Below are positions 11,082 through 21,774 of a stretch of DNA of 64,000 nucleotides, piece by piece. Origin of the DNA: Flaccisagitta enflata (Eukaryota; Chaetognatha; Sagittoidea; Aphragmophora); contig OZ231128.1 of NCBI GenBank assembly GCA_965153355.1, forward strand, positions 48,236,001 through 48,300,000, given 5' to 3'. The position numbers and the translations under genes are program-made. The notes under the pieces were generated by a model. The model had not been told where the DNA came from, ran no database searches, and saw only the letters and a program-made list of their open reading frames with translations. Numbering within the stretch: position 1 is the first letter of the stretch; every line of letters begins with the position of its first letter.

Positions 11082-11990
11082 GGCAGCGGCCCCAAAGGGC
11101 CGATGTCCTGTAGGGCACAGGGGTGAACTTCCAAATGTTCATTCATCGATCCGTCCATTCTTCCGTCCATCTGTCTCTCCTTCTATCCATCCCCCCCCTC
11201 CCCCGAGGCGGAGGCCGCCTTAATCCTATTCAATGCAAAAGTCCCATTGATTAATAAGGAAAATTGATGAAAAAATGCATAGTCGCGAAAGCGTATGATG
11301 GTCAGAGGTGGTTAGAGGGGCCGATGACTTATGCTGTTTTTATCTGAGCCTCAAGGCTGGAATTAGTCTGGAGGCTGGAATTGGGTCCTGGAGGCTGGGA
11401 TTTGAGCCTGGAGGTTAGGATTTGGGCCTCGAGACTAGGACTCAAGCCTCAAGACTGGGATTTGACCCTTGAGGTTGGGAATTAAGCCTTGAAGCTGGGA
11501 TTTGAGCCTCAAAGCTGAAATTTGAGCCTTGCGACTGGGATTTGAGCCTTGAGACTGGGATTTGAGCCTTGAGACTGGGATTTAAGCCTCGAGACTGGGA
11601 TTTGAGCCTCAAGACTGGGATTTGAGCCTCAAGGCTAGGATTTGCACCTTTTAAGCTTGGATGTGAGCCTCAAGAGCCTCGAGAGGGGGTGGACGTACGG
11701 AGAAGGAGGAGGAGAAATTTCCCCTGTGTGAAAGCATAGGTCATCGGACCCATTGGGGCCGCTGCCCAAAAACTAAAATTTTCATAGAATAGCATGGAAA
11801 ATTTGTGAAAAATCAAAAAATGTAAAATTCCCATTGAATAACATGGAAAATTTCCCTGAAGGCCTCTCGGAACATCTTGAAATTCACCCTTGTGTCCCAA
11901 AGTCATTGGCTCTTTTAAGGCCGCTGCCTTGCTCTATTTCAACTCTTCAGCTGATCACTCCAAGCAGTGCATTGAGTACCGCTGACCATG
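11082..11990. mobile_element. Family A element A5 (composite)
   Basis: End-like segments are at 11082-11130 (GGCAGCGGCCCCAAAGGGCC, GATGTCCTGTAGGGCACAGG), 11315-11335 (GAGGGGCCGATGACTTATGC) and 11718-11768 (inverse end). The interior is GGGATTTGAGCCTTGAGACT minisatellite (19-20 bp). The second end type differs from the first, so two elements are probably merged. The tail 11905-11990 ends GAGTACCGCTGACC. Confidence 0.6.
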
Positions 11991-12094
11991 TGCGATCCTT
12001 GGATGACTAGTTATCTCTAAAATGAAATTAAGTGCAGACCGCAGCTTGGACGGTGTTTTGACAAATCTTTACAATGGGCGCAATCTGGCAGTCG

Positions 12095-12810
12095 CTGCTC
12101 TTTGGGCAGCAGCCCCAAAGGGGCCAATGACCTATGCTTTTACACAGGGAAATTTGTCCTTCCTTCTCCTTTTTTGGGCAGCGGCCTCAAAGGGTCCTTT
12201 GGAGCCACTGCCTTGCTCTCACTCCACCTCTTTACTGGATCACTCCCAGCAGGGCATTGGGAACCGCTGACCTTGGATGTCTAGTTTCCCCCAGCCCCCC
12301 AGGCCTCCGAACTCAACTCTGCCAAATGCTGCCAAATTTTGCCAAATTCTGCCAAATGTTGCCAAATTTTGCCAAATTCTGTCAAATTTTGCCAAATTCT
12401 ACCAAATTTTGCCAATATCTGCCAGATTCGGCGGAATTTGGCCAAATTTGGCAGATTTTGGTAAATGTTGGCAGATTTTAGCCAAATTCTGCCAAATTCC
12501 AGACCCAAGCCCCATATCCCAGCCTCAAGACCCAAACCCCAGCCTCAGACTGAATCCCATTTTCACAGCCCAAATCCTAGCCTCAAGAAGAAAGTCCAGC
12601 CCTGGAGCCCAAAACCTAGCTCCAAGTCCTAAACCTCATCCCAAAGGCCCAATTCCCAACCACTAGAAGATGGAGAAGGACAGATTTCCTCATGTGTGAA
12701 AGCATAGGTCATCGGCTCCTTTGGGGCTGCTGCCCTGCTCCCTTCTTCAACTTCGATCACAATCCATTTAAGCAGGGCACGAGCACTGCTGACCATCTGA
12801 CTCTTTTGCG
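12095..12810. mobile_element. Family A element A6
   Basis: Left end 12100-12150 (GGGCAGCAGCCCCAAAGGGG, CCAATGACCTATGCTTTTAC); a second end-like segment at 12174-12215. The core at 12318-12500 is TGCCAAATTTTGCCAAATTC tandem (about 8-11 bp), switching to inverse TTGGCAGATTTTGG, then AGCCTCAAGACCCAAACCCC units. Right end 12690-12735, tail to 12810 (GCAGGGCACGAGCACTGCTG, CTCTTTTGCGACTATTT). Confidence 0.65.
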
Positions 12811-13915
12811 ACTATTTATTTAGGAGCAGTAGTCATCAAAAGTTGATGCACATTTAGGATATAGCAGACACAACCAACACAACTTAATCTGTACATACTC
12901 CCAAAACAAATTGGCCCACAGAATCCAGACTGGTCTCGATTTAAGGTCATTTCCACAATAAACCGGCCCAGCTGAAATTCATGATGTAACAGGCAAAAAT
13001 ATTGTTTTTATCATGCTAATCCTTTTTTTTATGATAGAAGCTGTTGTAACACATTACTTGGGAAGCAGTGCCTAGCTGATATCCTTCATACTTAAAATTT
13101 TGATAGGCTATCTAGCAAAGAATAGGCCAAAATCACCCCCTTTTTTATGTCACATTGATGTCACACTTAAAACCACATTGAAAAAGATAAGAAAAAATCA
13201 TTAAGCCTACCCAATTATGGGTCATTTTTATTTAATTGCAATCCCTAAAGAAGAACTAAAGATTTTATGTCGACCAATTGTTGTTAACTATGGAAAAATT
13301 TCACTTTTAGTTGATGTATCTAAAATGATGATTTATTTGATTTTGATATATAGTAGTATACTATACTTTAAATGACAATATCTTAAGTATTATGGAAATT
13401 TTCTTTTTTCCCCCTTTAGTATAGACATAACCCAAGTTACATGCAAAATTTCAGACCTTAATGTCAATTCTAGCCAGAGATATTGATTTTTGAAGAGAGT
13501 GACGGAAAATGTTAACACCCTGTTACTCTAATGTTACTCTGATTATGATGAAAACTAACATAGTTGAACACATTTTAAGTATTGGAATATTTTTTTTCAT
13601 ATGATCTGAAAGAGTATTAAATTCTGAGCATAGGGCTCAAATTTTAAGCTCATAGGTGCAACCATTATGAAATTTTGACATTTTTATCAATGTTAACGAA
13701 TTCAGTCGCCTTATTTCCGCCAGTCTAGTTTATTGTGGAAACTGCCTTAAAGAGTAAGCAAGTTTTTAAACGAGACTTATGACTCAATAATAGCTTGTCC
13801 ATCAGTTAGTTGGTTGGCAGATGTACAGATTATGGAGGAGCGTGGAGCGCCGCTTCTGGAAAGGCCGGAGGCTCGTCGAAAAACTTTGTATGGAAGAGGA
13901 AAAAAAGAAAGAAGC
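12811..13915. other. AT-rich non-coding
   Basis: No gene recognised. 12830-12985 is a worn family C hairpin segment (AAAGTTGATGCACATTTAGG..ACAAATTGGCCCAC). Confidence 0.5.
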
Positions 13916-13930
13916 AAAAAGAAAGAAATA

Positions 13931-13968
<38 letters not shown>
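13916..13968 (+). repeat. (GAAA)n microsatellite
   Basis: About 12 AAAG units followed by purine-rich sequence to about 14015. Confidence 0.9.
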
Positions 13969-13972
<4 letters not shown>

Positions 13973-14019
13973 ACGAGAGAAACAACAGAGAAAGAAAAAT
14001 GAAAGAAACAGAGAAAGAT

Positions 14020-14182
14020 TCATTTGTTTTTAGTCACGGATCCGCGACTACACCTCGCCATGTCAGTAGGTCCGTTGGTCCGTCCGAAATATTTCTAAAA
14101 TTGCAAGTGGTTTTTGAATTACTGCTCCTGCCCATCTGTCTGCGACTGGATTGTCGTGTTTCCGGCCTTGTTGCTTTTCAAT
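14020..14182 (-). mobile_element. Family B copy
   Basis: Minus orientation. The terminal hairpin TAGTCACGGATCCGCGACTA is at 14032-14051, a small GTCCGTTGGTCCGTCCG core follows, and it ends CTGCTCCTGCCCATC..CGTGTTTCCGGCCTTGTTGC. Confidence 0.7.
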
Positions 14183-14227
14183 TTTGATTGCTGCAACAAG
14201 AAATGTTTATAGTATAAATTTTATACA

Positions 14228-14416
14228 CAGTTGAAACCCGCTCTAACAGACCCGCCACTAACAAAACTCAGCCTAAATTAGATGCAAATTCACAGTTCCT
14301 TCAACTAGTTTCTCTTTTTCTTATAAAGTTATATTGGTGATTTACAATATTATTAAATGCCTATAACAGATAAGATTTGTTAATCTCTTGAAATGCGTTA
14401 GAGCGGGATTTAACTG
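14228..14416. mobile_element. 189-bp pogo/Tigger-like MITE
   Basis: Inverted ends CAGTTGAAACCCGCTCTAAC and (inverse) CAGTTAAATCCCGCTCTAAC; the right end is followed by TA. The terminal pattern CAGTTGAA.CCCGCTCTAAC.G is typical of pogo/Tigger-type Tc1/mariner termini. No transposase. Relatives are at 26138, 28738, 50903/55016 and 60445. Confidence 0.75.
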
Positions 14417-14594
14417 TATTTACCAATAGCAATAGGCAATGCGGGCTATTGCCTATTGAAATTCCGATGGAAATCTTTGAATTGTGCAACATATAGTGAT
14501 AAAAAATCAAAGCCATTTATTAACCTCCTACTTCTTTCTAATGAAAACCGACTAAATCACGTAACGACTAGTAGTGCAAATACCGCCCTATAAC

Positions 14595-14690
14595 CTGTGA
14601 CCGTTCAACCAAATGATGGACCAACAGACCGATGGACCAACTGACCGACGGACCCACTGACCGACAGAAAGACAAAGCCTAGCATGCAAC
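14595..14690 (+). repeat. Family B core
   Basis: GATGGACCAACAGACCGATG and related tetramers, then AGACAAAGCCTAGCATGCAACT, the family tail order. Confidence 0.5.
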
Positions 14691-14786
14691 TAGAAAATTT
14701 GAAAATATGCACAACAGGATTACTACACTAATTTTCAACAATCTGGCGTTTACAAAATTGCTTGGTAAGAAATGGTCAATTAAACA

Positions 14787-15045
14787 AGGCCGGATACACG
14801 GGCCAAGACGGTGCGCCGGGCGTTATTAATTCTTAGACCTATCCCTAGCTCCATCAGACTTATCCCGAGCCCTATCAGGCCTATCCCGAGCCCTATCAGG
14901 CCTATCCCGAGCTCTATCAGACCTATACCGAGCTCTATCAGACCTATCCCAAGCTCTATCAGACCTATTACCAGCTCTATCAGACCTATCCCCAGACCTA
15001 TTTGACCTATCACCAGACCTATCACCAGCTCTATCAGACTTAACC
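14787..15045. repeat. 21-bp minisatellite with family flanks
   Basis: About nine copies of CTATCAGACCTATCCCGAGCT (21 bp, so all frames look like 7-residue repeats). Left flank AAGGCCGGATACACGGGCCA; right flank AACCGTAGCTGATTATTTTA. The same modules in inverse order lie at 6790-6925. It is not coding. Confidence 0.8.
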
Positions 15046-15124
15046 GTAGCTGATTATTTTAGTGAATCAAATGACGAGTATCATCAGTGATGAACGACAT
15101 GAGTTTTCAATTTCAAACATTTTT

Positions 15125-15350
15125 AGCGATTTTTCATTCGAGCGTGACCGACGGATGGACGGACGGACGGACGGACAGGGCCTGTTATAGAGGTGCTATG
15201 GCGCATTTGGGAATCATCCTAGCATATTTCTGAATCATTTCCGGTGATTTTTGCTTCTTTTCGAAATTTTCAACTCGAGCGTAACCGACCGACCAACCGA
15301 CCAACCGACCAACCGACAGACGGCCTCTTATAGAGGTGCTATGGCGCACC
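15125..15350 (+). repeat. Two family B-related tails in tandem
   Basis: Both read CGAGCGT(G/A)ACCGAC, then a (GGAC)n or (CAAC/CGAC)n core, then CTTATAGAGGTGCTATGGCG. The cores differ (GGAC versus CCAACCGA), showing that the core varies independently of the flanks. Confidence 0.65.
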
Positions 15351-15394
15351 TAAAAATAACATCAACTGGATATGGGCTAATTTTAAAGAACGCG

Positions 15395-15830
15395 TTTCCT
15401 TTTTATTATGAGCCTAAATTGAACTCAGTAGCTCAATTCGTATAGAAGATATGAGATGACTAAGTTGCAAGGGTTTTTGCCATTCATGATAATATTACAT
15501 CAACTTTGAAAGAATGTCGCTCTCAAACGAATTGAGCTATTGACCTCTATTTGGGCTCGTTTTAAGGGGCTGTGTCAGTTCTTTAAAATGAGCCTAAATT
15601 GAGCTCATTTGCTCAATTCGTTCAGGAGATATGAGCTGATAAAGTTGTAAGGGTTTTTGCCATTACTGATAAGATTACACAAACTTTAGAAGACGGTCGC
15701 TCCTAAACGAATTGAGCTATTGACCTCAATTTGGGCTCATTTTAACGAGCTAAGTCAGCTCTTTAAAATGAGCCTAGATTGAGCTCATTTGCTTGAATTG
15801 TTCAGGAGATATGAGCTGACAAAGTTAACT
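15395..15830. repeat. Family C hairpins, about 2.5 tandem copies
   Basis: Period about 186 bp. Each has AAACGAATTGAGCTATTGAC..GAGCTC(A/T)..TGCTCAATTCGTTCAGGAGA and the linker AAGGGTTTTTGCCATT. Inverted relative to 10685-11015. Confidence 0.8.
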
Positions 15831-16022
15831 CCTTCCATTCATTTTTATTAAAAATCGTTCTCCTCTATTTTCCAGAGGTAAAACGAAGTGGAAGGAAAAC
15901 CCTGAGTTTTAAAAACTTGCCTCCACGTCTTTTTGATGCCCCATGGGGTACTACGAGTGGCTGTTATGGTCAGTCCCGTGGACATTGACCCCTATCTTTA
16001 TCGATCTAAGATCTATGGGTGT

Positions 16023-16345
16023 CCAGCTACGAGGCCGTAATTCCAGCCTCAAATTCCAAATTCCAGCATTGGGGGCCCAATCCCAAACTCAAGGCCCCCC
16101 AGCTCCAGCCTTGAGGCCCTAATATCAGCCCTAAGGCTCAAATACCAGCCTGGTGGCCCGAATTTCATCCCTGAGGCCCTGATTCAAGCCTCCAGACCCC
16201 AATTCCAGCCTTGAGGCTCACTACAAAACAGCATAGGTCATCAGACCCTTTGGGGCCTCTGCCCCTCTAACCACCTCACACCCACATACACTCAGGGGCA
16301 ACGGGTACCGCTGACCATCGAACGCTTTTGCGACTATTTTATCAG
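16023..16345 (+). mobile_element. Family A element, right part
   Basis: AGGCCC/AATTCCAGCCTTGAGGCTC units, then CAGCATAGGTCATCAGACCC, GGGGCCTCTGCCCC and the tail GGGCAACGGGTACCGCTGAC, CGCTTTTGCGACTATTT. It pairs with 10226-10489 and suggests that the 5.5 kb structure was inserted into one family A element. Confidence 0.55.
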
Positions 16346-17479
16346 CTCTGTTCCACCGAAACCCACAACGTTGCTTTCAACTATTCCATATTTCAGTAGC
16401 AAGTTTCTTGCGTTCCCAGATGAGAAACGAAACAATGTCAAAGTTTTGGCCAGCCTATGAGTACTTCCTTGCTAAAACATACGCCGACAACTATAACAAA
16501 GCATTAACTTGGGAATGTTATGGTTTCTAAAAGATTAAAGCTCCGACCCCATTACCAAAAGTTCACATTTTAATAATTCAAATGTGATCAATCTGGGATC
16601 AGTAGCTCAATTTGTCTGGAAGTAGCATTCCTCCAAATGAGATGCTTCTCTTTTGATGTCGGCAGGTTGATTTGTGAGTTAGGGCGTGTTTCTACTGACC
16701 ATTACAAACGCGTTTGTTCCTGTAAAACGCGAGCGAGCGAGCGAGCGAGTGAAGCCTTTTTTACCTGCAGGTCTCAGACTCAGCAACACTCATCGCCCTG
16801 CTTTTCATACTTGCGAATGAAAGTAAACGGAAGCAAAACGGCAGCTCTTCATGACGAAACTGGGTTAACTAATCTGATCTGCATAGTGAGAATGAGCTTT
16901 GAGAGAAAGAGGAAAATAATCAAGCAGTGACATAATTCTACTCGAAGAGGTACTTAATTGTGACAAAGAACAATTCCTCTTTATGTCTTTAAGTGACATG
17001 CGTCTTTCCTTCCAACCGTGCTTATCCGATTATTCTTCATTGTTTAGTACCATCACGATCATTAAGCATTAAGATCATAAAAATCGTCGGTATAATGATC
17101 GTGAAGATCATCGGCATTGTGGGCATAGAGATTCTCACGCTCCAGAATCATCGTGTCACACTTCATAAATCACACTTCGGTCCGGTGGCTTTTTGCCAAA
17201 ATAAGATCTGGTCTGGTAGTCTCCACGCTGTTTTTGCAGTTGGCTTTTGTCGCGCATAGCGAAAAATGACTCGGTCAGTTTGCGGCTATTGGTTCCACTC
17301 CTTACATATGATGATGATGATACTTTAGGATGTCACAGATGAAAAAAAAGCGCCGTTCGACAGTTAGGTAAATGAGGTGACAGACGTTTTAATTCCATTG
17401 CAAATTTGCGCGTCCCTCCATGCATCATTTGGTTGCACCTTGTACAGCGCCTTAATGGTTACAGGGGTTGCCCGGTTTA
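16346..17479. other. No gene; PIF/Harbinger-MITE-related fragment at 16681-16760
   Basis: 16681-16760 reads AGGGCGTGTTTCTACTGACC and a (GCGA)n run, matching the left end and core of the MITE at 37723-38005. The rest is unrecognised. Confidence 0.5.
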
Positions 17480-17662
17480 AGTCACATGCACGGGACTCTA
17501 TGACTCGCTTTGTTCGTTGGATGGTCGGTCGGTCGGCAACACATGGCTTTTTCGGCGTTTACAGGCGTTTTTACCGCTCCTGTCAAAATGCTTGGTTAGC
17601 CTTTTATATCACTGCCCCTGCGGGACTAGGGTAGGTAGTTGTGTATCCGGCCGTGTTTGAAA
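17480..17662 (-). mobile_element. Family B copy
   Basis: Minus orientation: AAGTCACATGCACGGGACTC hairpin end, CTCGCTTTGTTCGTTGGATG, core GGTCGGTCGGTCGG, then GCCCCTGCGGGACTAGGGTA and GTGTATCCGGCCGTGTTT. Confidence 0.7.
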
Positions 17663-20310
17663 TATTGTGTTGTGTGGTCGACCATTTTGAGTCCAGTCAA
17701 CCATTTGACCGTTTTTCAGTCAATTACATAATTACTTAATCCAGAAGAGTGGGCCCTCTGCTGTTTATCTATAACATTTCCAGACATTTAAAGGCGTTGA
17801 TTGATGTCAAGGGACATAATTCAAAGGATGTTTTTGGCAACTTCATTTTTTCTTTGCGAATCAAAAAATAAAAAAAATAAATGACATTCTAACTTGCCGA
17901 CAAACTTTTTTTCAAGATGATAGACGAACCATCTTCAAGCTGAAGCACAAAATGTACGGCAAAAAACATCACGCTTCCCACCTGGTTCTGATGTCAGTCT
18001 AAGAGCAGTGTGAGACATAAGAGAGAAAACAACGGTACCGATGGCACAAGCATTTCCCTGCAGCTAACATGATTTGTTCTGGAGCTTTTGAACTATCCAT
18101 CCATCTTGTTGCTCTTTAGCTCTGTCTTAGAACCCTCTTGATTTGCAGCACCATGAGTTAATGACACTTGCCTTGGCTTTGGTTAGTTATGACACTCCTC
18201 GCAAATTTATCTGCTGTCGTTCTAACAAGAGGTGCGAAAAAATTATGAACTCGCAAAATTCTCAGTAAATGATGCTCTAAATAAGACTTCGTAGGGTTTC
18301 ACTTTGAAATTAGTTTTGTTTATGCATCCCTACAACCCCCCCCCCCCCCTCATAACTTCCTCCTTCTTTCATGGTTTTGATATAAATTCACATCCGAGTT
18401 GTTTTGTATCTTATGAGTAGTCTTACTTATGAGCAACAAATAATCTTTCATTATATACTAACGTTTTAGTTCTTGAAAATAAGATCAAGTGAGAAATTTT
18501 TTACACATCTTGCCATCACTTTATCAGAATATTTATCTTCTGGTTTTGTTTGCCTTTTTACTCTATTTTTCACTCTGCTTCTTTGTTTTTTTGTTTTTTT
18601 TGTTTTTTTGTTTTTTTTATTTCTGTTTTAGTTCTGTAGGGGAGGGCTGATTTAATGGGTGATTCCAAAAGTCCAAAGCTTCGTCTCGTGCTAATTCTCT
18701 TTTAAGCTTTTGTACCAATTCAACCAATAAGTCCATCCGACTTAATGACGGTGTATAATCTCTAATTTTTACCACTTTCTCCATCTTTTCCTCGCCCTAC
18801 TTCCTAGCTTTTCCTTTCTATTCTTTTTTTTTTCTTCTCCTTTTCCATCATGAGTTATGACCGGTAGCGACCATCCCTCTGCTGGCATAGTGTCCTTTTG
18901 CGGCCGTTTTGTGGCCATTTTAGAAAGATGCTTTTTCTATCTTTCTTTTTTTTTTCTTCTTCTTCTTCTTTTTCTCTTTTCTGCCTTGTTTTCATAATGT
19001 TGTTGCTGTGGGTTTTTTTCTTTGTCTTCAGCCCCTTAATCTCGTAAATTGCAGGGAAAGCATCTGGTTTGGCCTTTCTATCCCTTTGTGTCTTATTCTG
19101 TCAGTTTTTGTCCTAATTCTTGACTGTTGGCCTGTCTTTTTGTCTCTGTCTCTCTGTCTCTCTGTCCTCTCTCTCTCTCTCTCTTTCTTTCTTCATGAGC
19201 TCTAATGAAGTAGTCACGCCTTCCTCCTGGCGTGCAGCTTTTGTCTTTCTTTGAGCAGGAAATACGGTTTAAAAAATTCATGTTTAAAAAGATCAAACAA
19301 GGCCGTCTGATGTAAAAATAGGTCTGGCGCAGTTGTACAGGGGTAGCGACACTAACGTGAACGGTCACGTGTAGATGGTAGCGGCCCTAATGCAAAATAA
19401 GGCCGGATACACGGATACCCCAGTCGTGCACGGATAGCCAATGCAATAATAAAGCAGTGGTGCAGGGCCGTCTGTAAACATCGAGGAAAAAATAAGTATT
19501 ATGGAATGACCAACACAGCGATACAGGACTAGGAAAAGTTCATGATGGCTACAAACAAGAATTTTCAACAAAGTATTGCTTATAAGATTAGTCACAATAT
19601 TCTTAACTATTCCCAAAATGTTTCTCATACTCTTTAATGAAAAACTATATGAACGTCAACTTTTCACTCTTTCAATAATCAAAAAATTGTTATCTTTCAA
19701 AATTCATTTTTCATCTTTTTTACCCTCTTACTGCCTACTAACTTTAGTTGCTGCCTGCAAGTTATGCTTACATACTTGGGCACATTACCATACCCTGCAG
19801 TGAGTGATAGGAGAGCGTACTATTGCAGGACAAGAATAGAAGCCAGCATCCCAGGATGACAGCTTTGATGTAAATATGTCGTCTAGTTGGTGCAGATCAC
19901 ATCTATGTTAGTATATATAGGGTTTCGCCTTCACCTTGATCCATCAATTGTCATTTTTTCGCTCCTGGAGATTAAAAGATAGATAGACAATATTGAAGGA
20001 CAGAAAAAAAGCGTGAACGTATTTATCAAAAGAGGAGGGTGAAAAACAGAGAATAGAAGAGGGAACGGAAGTAATTAGCCTTTCTTGTTGCTCGTCAATA
20101 AACTTGTCTCTTCTCTATCAGCTGGGCGTTGATTAAAACGGAACAGGGCTTCTTCTCTTGCTTCCGGGTGGGCAGGAGCGGTGATGTTTGGGGCTAATAA
20201 GGAAAATGGCGCTCTCTTCTTAACCGGAAACTCTGTGGCCTCTAAGACCTTGATAATCAATTCATCAAAACGGTTTAGAAATGAGTACTCCTTATGAGGT
20301 GATTTAAGAA
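17663..20310. other. No gene recognised
   Basis: Mostly AT-rich. Contains a TG/T-rich tract at 18583-18620, a short (CT)n at 19140-19185 and family B ends near 19385-19440 (AAGGCCGGATACACGGATAC). No splice-bounded coding segment was identified. Confidence 0.5.
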
Positions 20311-20522
20311 CAAAGCCGGATACACGGCTACCCCAGTCGCGTTTAGGTGAGCAGGGGCCAAATGTGAGGTCACAAGAGCATTTGAGCAGGTGCAATGACC
20401 GCAAAAAACATGAAAGACGTAAAAAGGGGAGGAACGGATGGACGGACGGATGGACGGACGGACAGACAGACGGATGAACAGACAAAGCAGGTTGTAGAGT
20501 CGCGTGCACATGACTGAACAAA
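20311..20522 (+). mobile_element. Family B, well-preserved full copy (about 210 bp)
   Basis: Left end AAAGCCGGATACACGGCTAC, CCCAGTCGCGTTTAGGTGAG and GCAGGGGCCAAATG; middle GAGCATTTGAGCAGG; (GGAC/GGAT)n core at 20436-20475; right end GACAAAGCAGGTTGTAGAGT, CGCGTGCACATGACT. The right end can form a short hairpin (AGTCGCGTGCACATGACT). The combination of conserved ends, a GTCC/GGAC microsatellite core and a terminal hairpin resembles Helentron-associated (HINE) and mollusc pearl elements; this class assignment is an inference. Confidence 0.7.
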
Positions 20523-21125
20523 GAAAAATGTTCATATAAGAAAAGAGTAAAAATGATCGAAACGATATCTACTTCAGAGAATCATTTGTCTTGCCACCAG
20601 ATTAAGTGAATCAAAGGATTGATTAAGAAAAAGCTCACAAAAACGAATCACTGTCAGAAGACAATGGCTCGGCGTTGAAGCAATAAGTGTGTCTGATAGA
20701 GAAAACGTGCGTCTTTTAGATTTCCACGCGCATAAAAACAAGGCCGAATACACGGCTAACCAAGTCGCGAGCAAGTGGGCAGGGTTAAAGATCACGTATT
20801 TGGGCAAGCAAAGTAAAGCCAAAACCGCCCATTAACGCCCAAATTTTGCATGTCAAATATGATGTTGAAAAACGTATTTTTTGCATCGTTTTCGGAGAAG
20901 TCTTGAAACTGCAATTTGAAGTCTAGTTTGACCTTTAATTGACCGTGATGGTATTTTATAAAAGACATTTTAGGCCATGAAAAATTCTTTAGCCTTAAAA
21001 CATAGGAATGTTGGAACAGTGGTTCAATGTTTTGATTATTTGATAATGAATAATGATTTATTATTTCTCATTTTCCCTCGACAAGAGTCTCCAGCACATG
21101 TTAGAAAACGACCGTGTTGTTTCTT

Positions 21126-21128
<3 letters not shown>
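20523..21128. other. No gene; family B end at 20733-20790
   Basis: AACAAGGCCGAATACACGGC, TAACCAAGTCGCG..GGGCAGGG is a solitary family B left end without a core. Confidence 0.5.

Positions 21129-21129
<1 letters not shown>

Positions 21130-21164
<35 letters not shown>
21130..21164 (+). repeat. (TC)n microsatellite
   Basis: About 17 TC units. 21240-21370 that follows is a GTCGTCACC/GGCGGTGGCGAC-rich, triplet-like imperfect repeat with no ORF support. Confidence 0.9.
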
Positions 21165-21167
<3 letters not shown>

Positions 21168-21552
21168 CACCAGCACTCACTTTGTCCCTGAAAAGGCTAT
21201 ATATACGTTCATAGATGCAAATGTAAAAGTAATAAATCACCGTCGTCACCTCCGTCGTCATGGTCGTTGTCGTTGGGGTCGGCGCGGCGGTGGCGACGGC
21301 AATGATGGTGGCGGCGGCGGTAGCGACAGCGGCGGCGGTGGCGATGGTGAATTGGTGATTGGTGATTGAGACGACGACTACTGGTGGTGTGGGGGGAGGG
21401 GGCAGGAGATAGTTGGGATGTAGGGGTAGGAGATAGTTGGGATGTAGGAGTGCATTAGCTGTGAATTGATGTTTGAGACCGGGGGTTGGAATGGGTGATT
21501 AGGGGATGGTTTTTAACTTCTTTTACTGGTGCTTTTTTTGGTGAACCTTAGT

Positions 21553-21645
<93 letters not shown>
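21553..21645 (+). repeat. (GAT)n microsatellite
   Basis: About 30 TGA/GAT units. The poly-His reading on the minus strand is an artefact. It merges into GTGATGGTGATGA-type imperfect repeats up to 21775. Confidence 0.95.
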
Positions 21646-21646
<1 letters not shown>

Positions 21647-21774
21647 AATGACGATGATGATGGTGATAAGTGATGGTATGAGTGAAAGTGATGGTGATGA
21701 CTGATGAAATGAGTGATGGTTGAGGTGGTGGTGTTAAGCTGTGGTGAGTCATTCTGGTGATGGTGGTAAGACAT

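Larger units (their letters stand above)
10490..16022. mobile_element. 5.5 kb foldback-like structure with long inverted arms
   Basis: The outer arms 10490-10660 and 15875-16022 are inverted copies beginning ACACCCATAGATCTTAGATC, with CCCATGGGGCATCAAAAAGA and AAAACTCAGGGTTTTCCTTC further in. Each arm continues into family C hairpin units (10690-11015; 15395-15830). No transposase ORF is visible; the middle holds further family A, B and MITE insertions. No clear target-site duplication was found. It could be a foldback element or two inverted copies of a smaller repeat. Confidence 0.6.
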
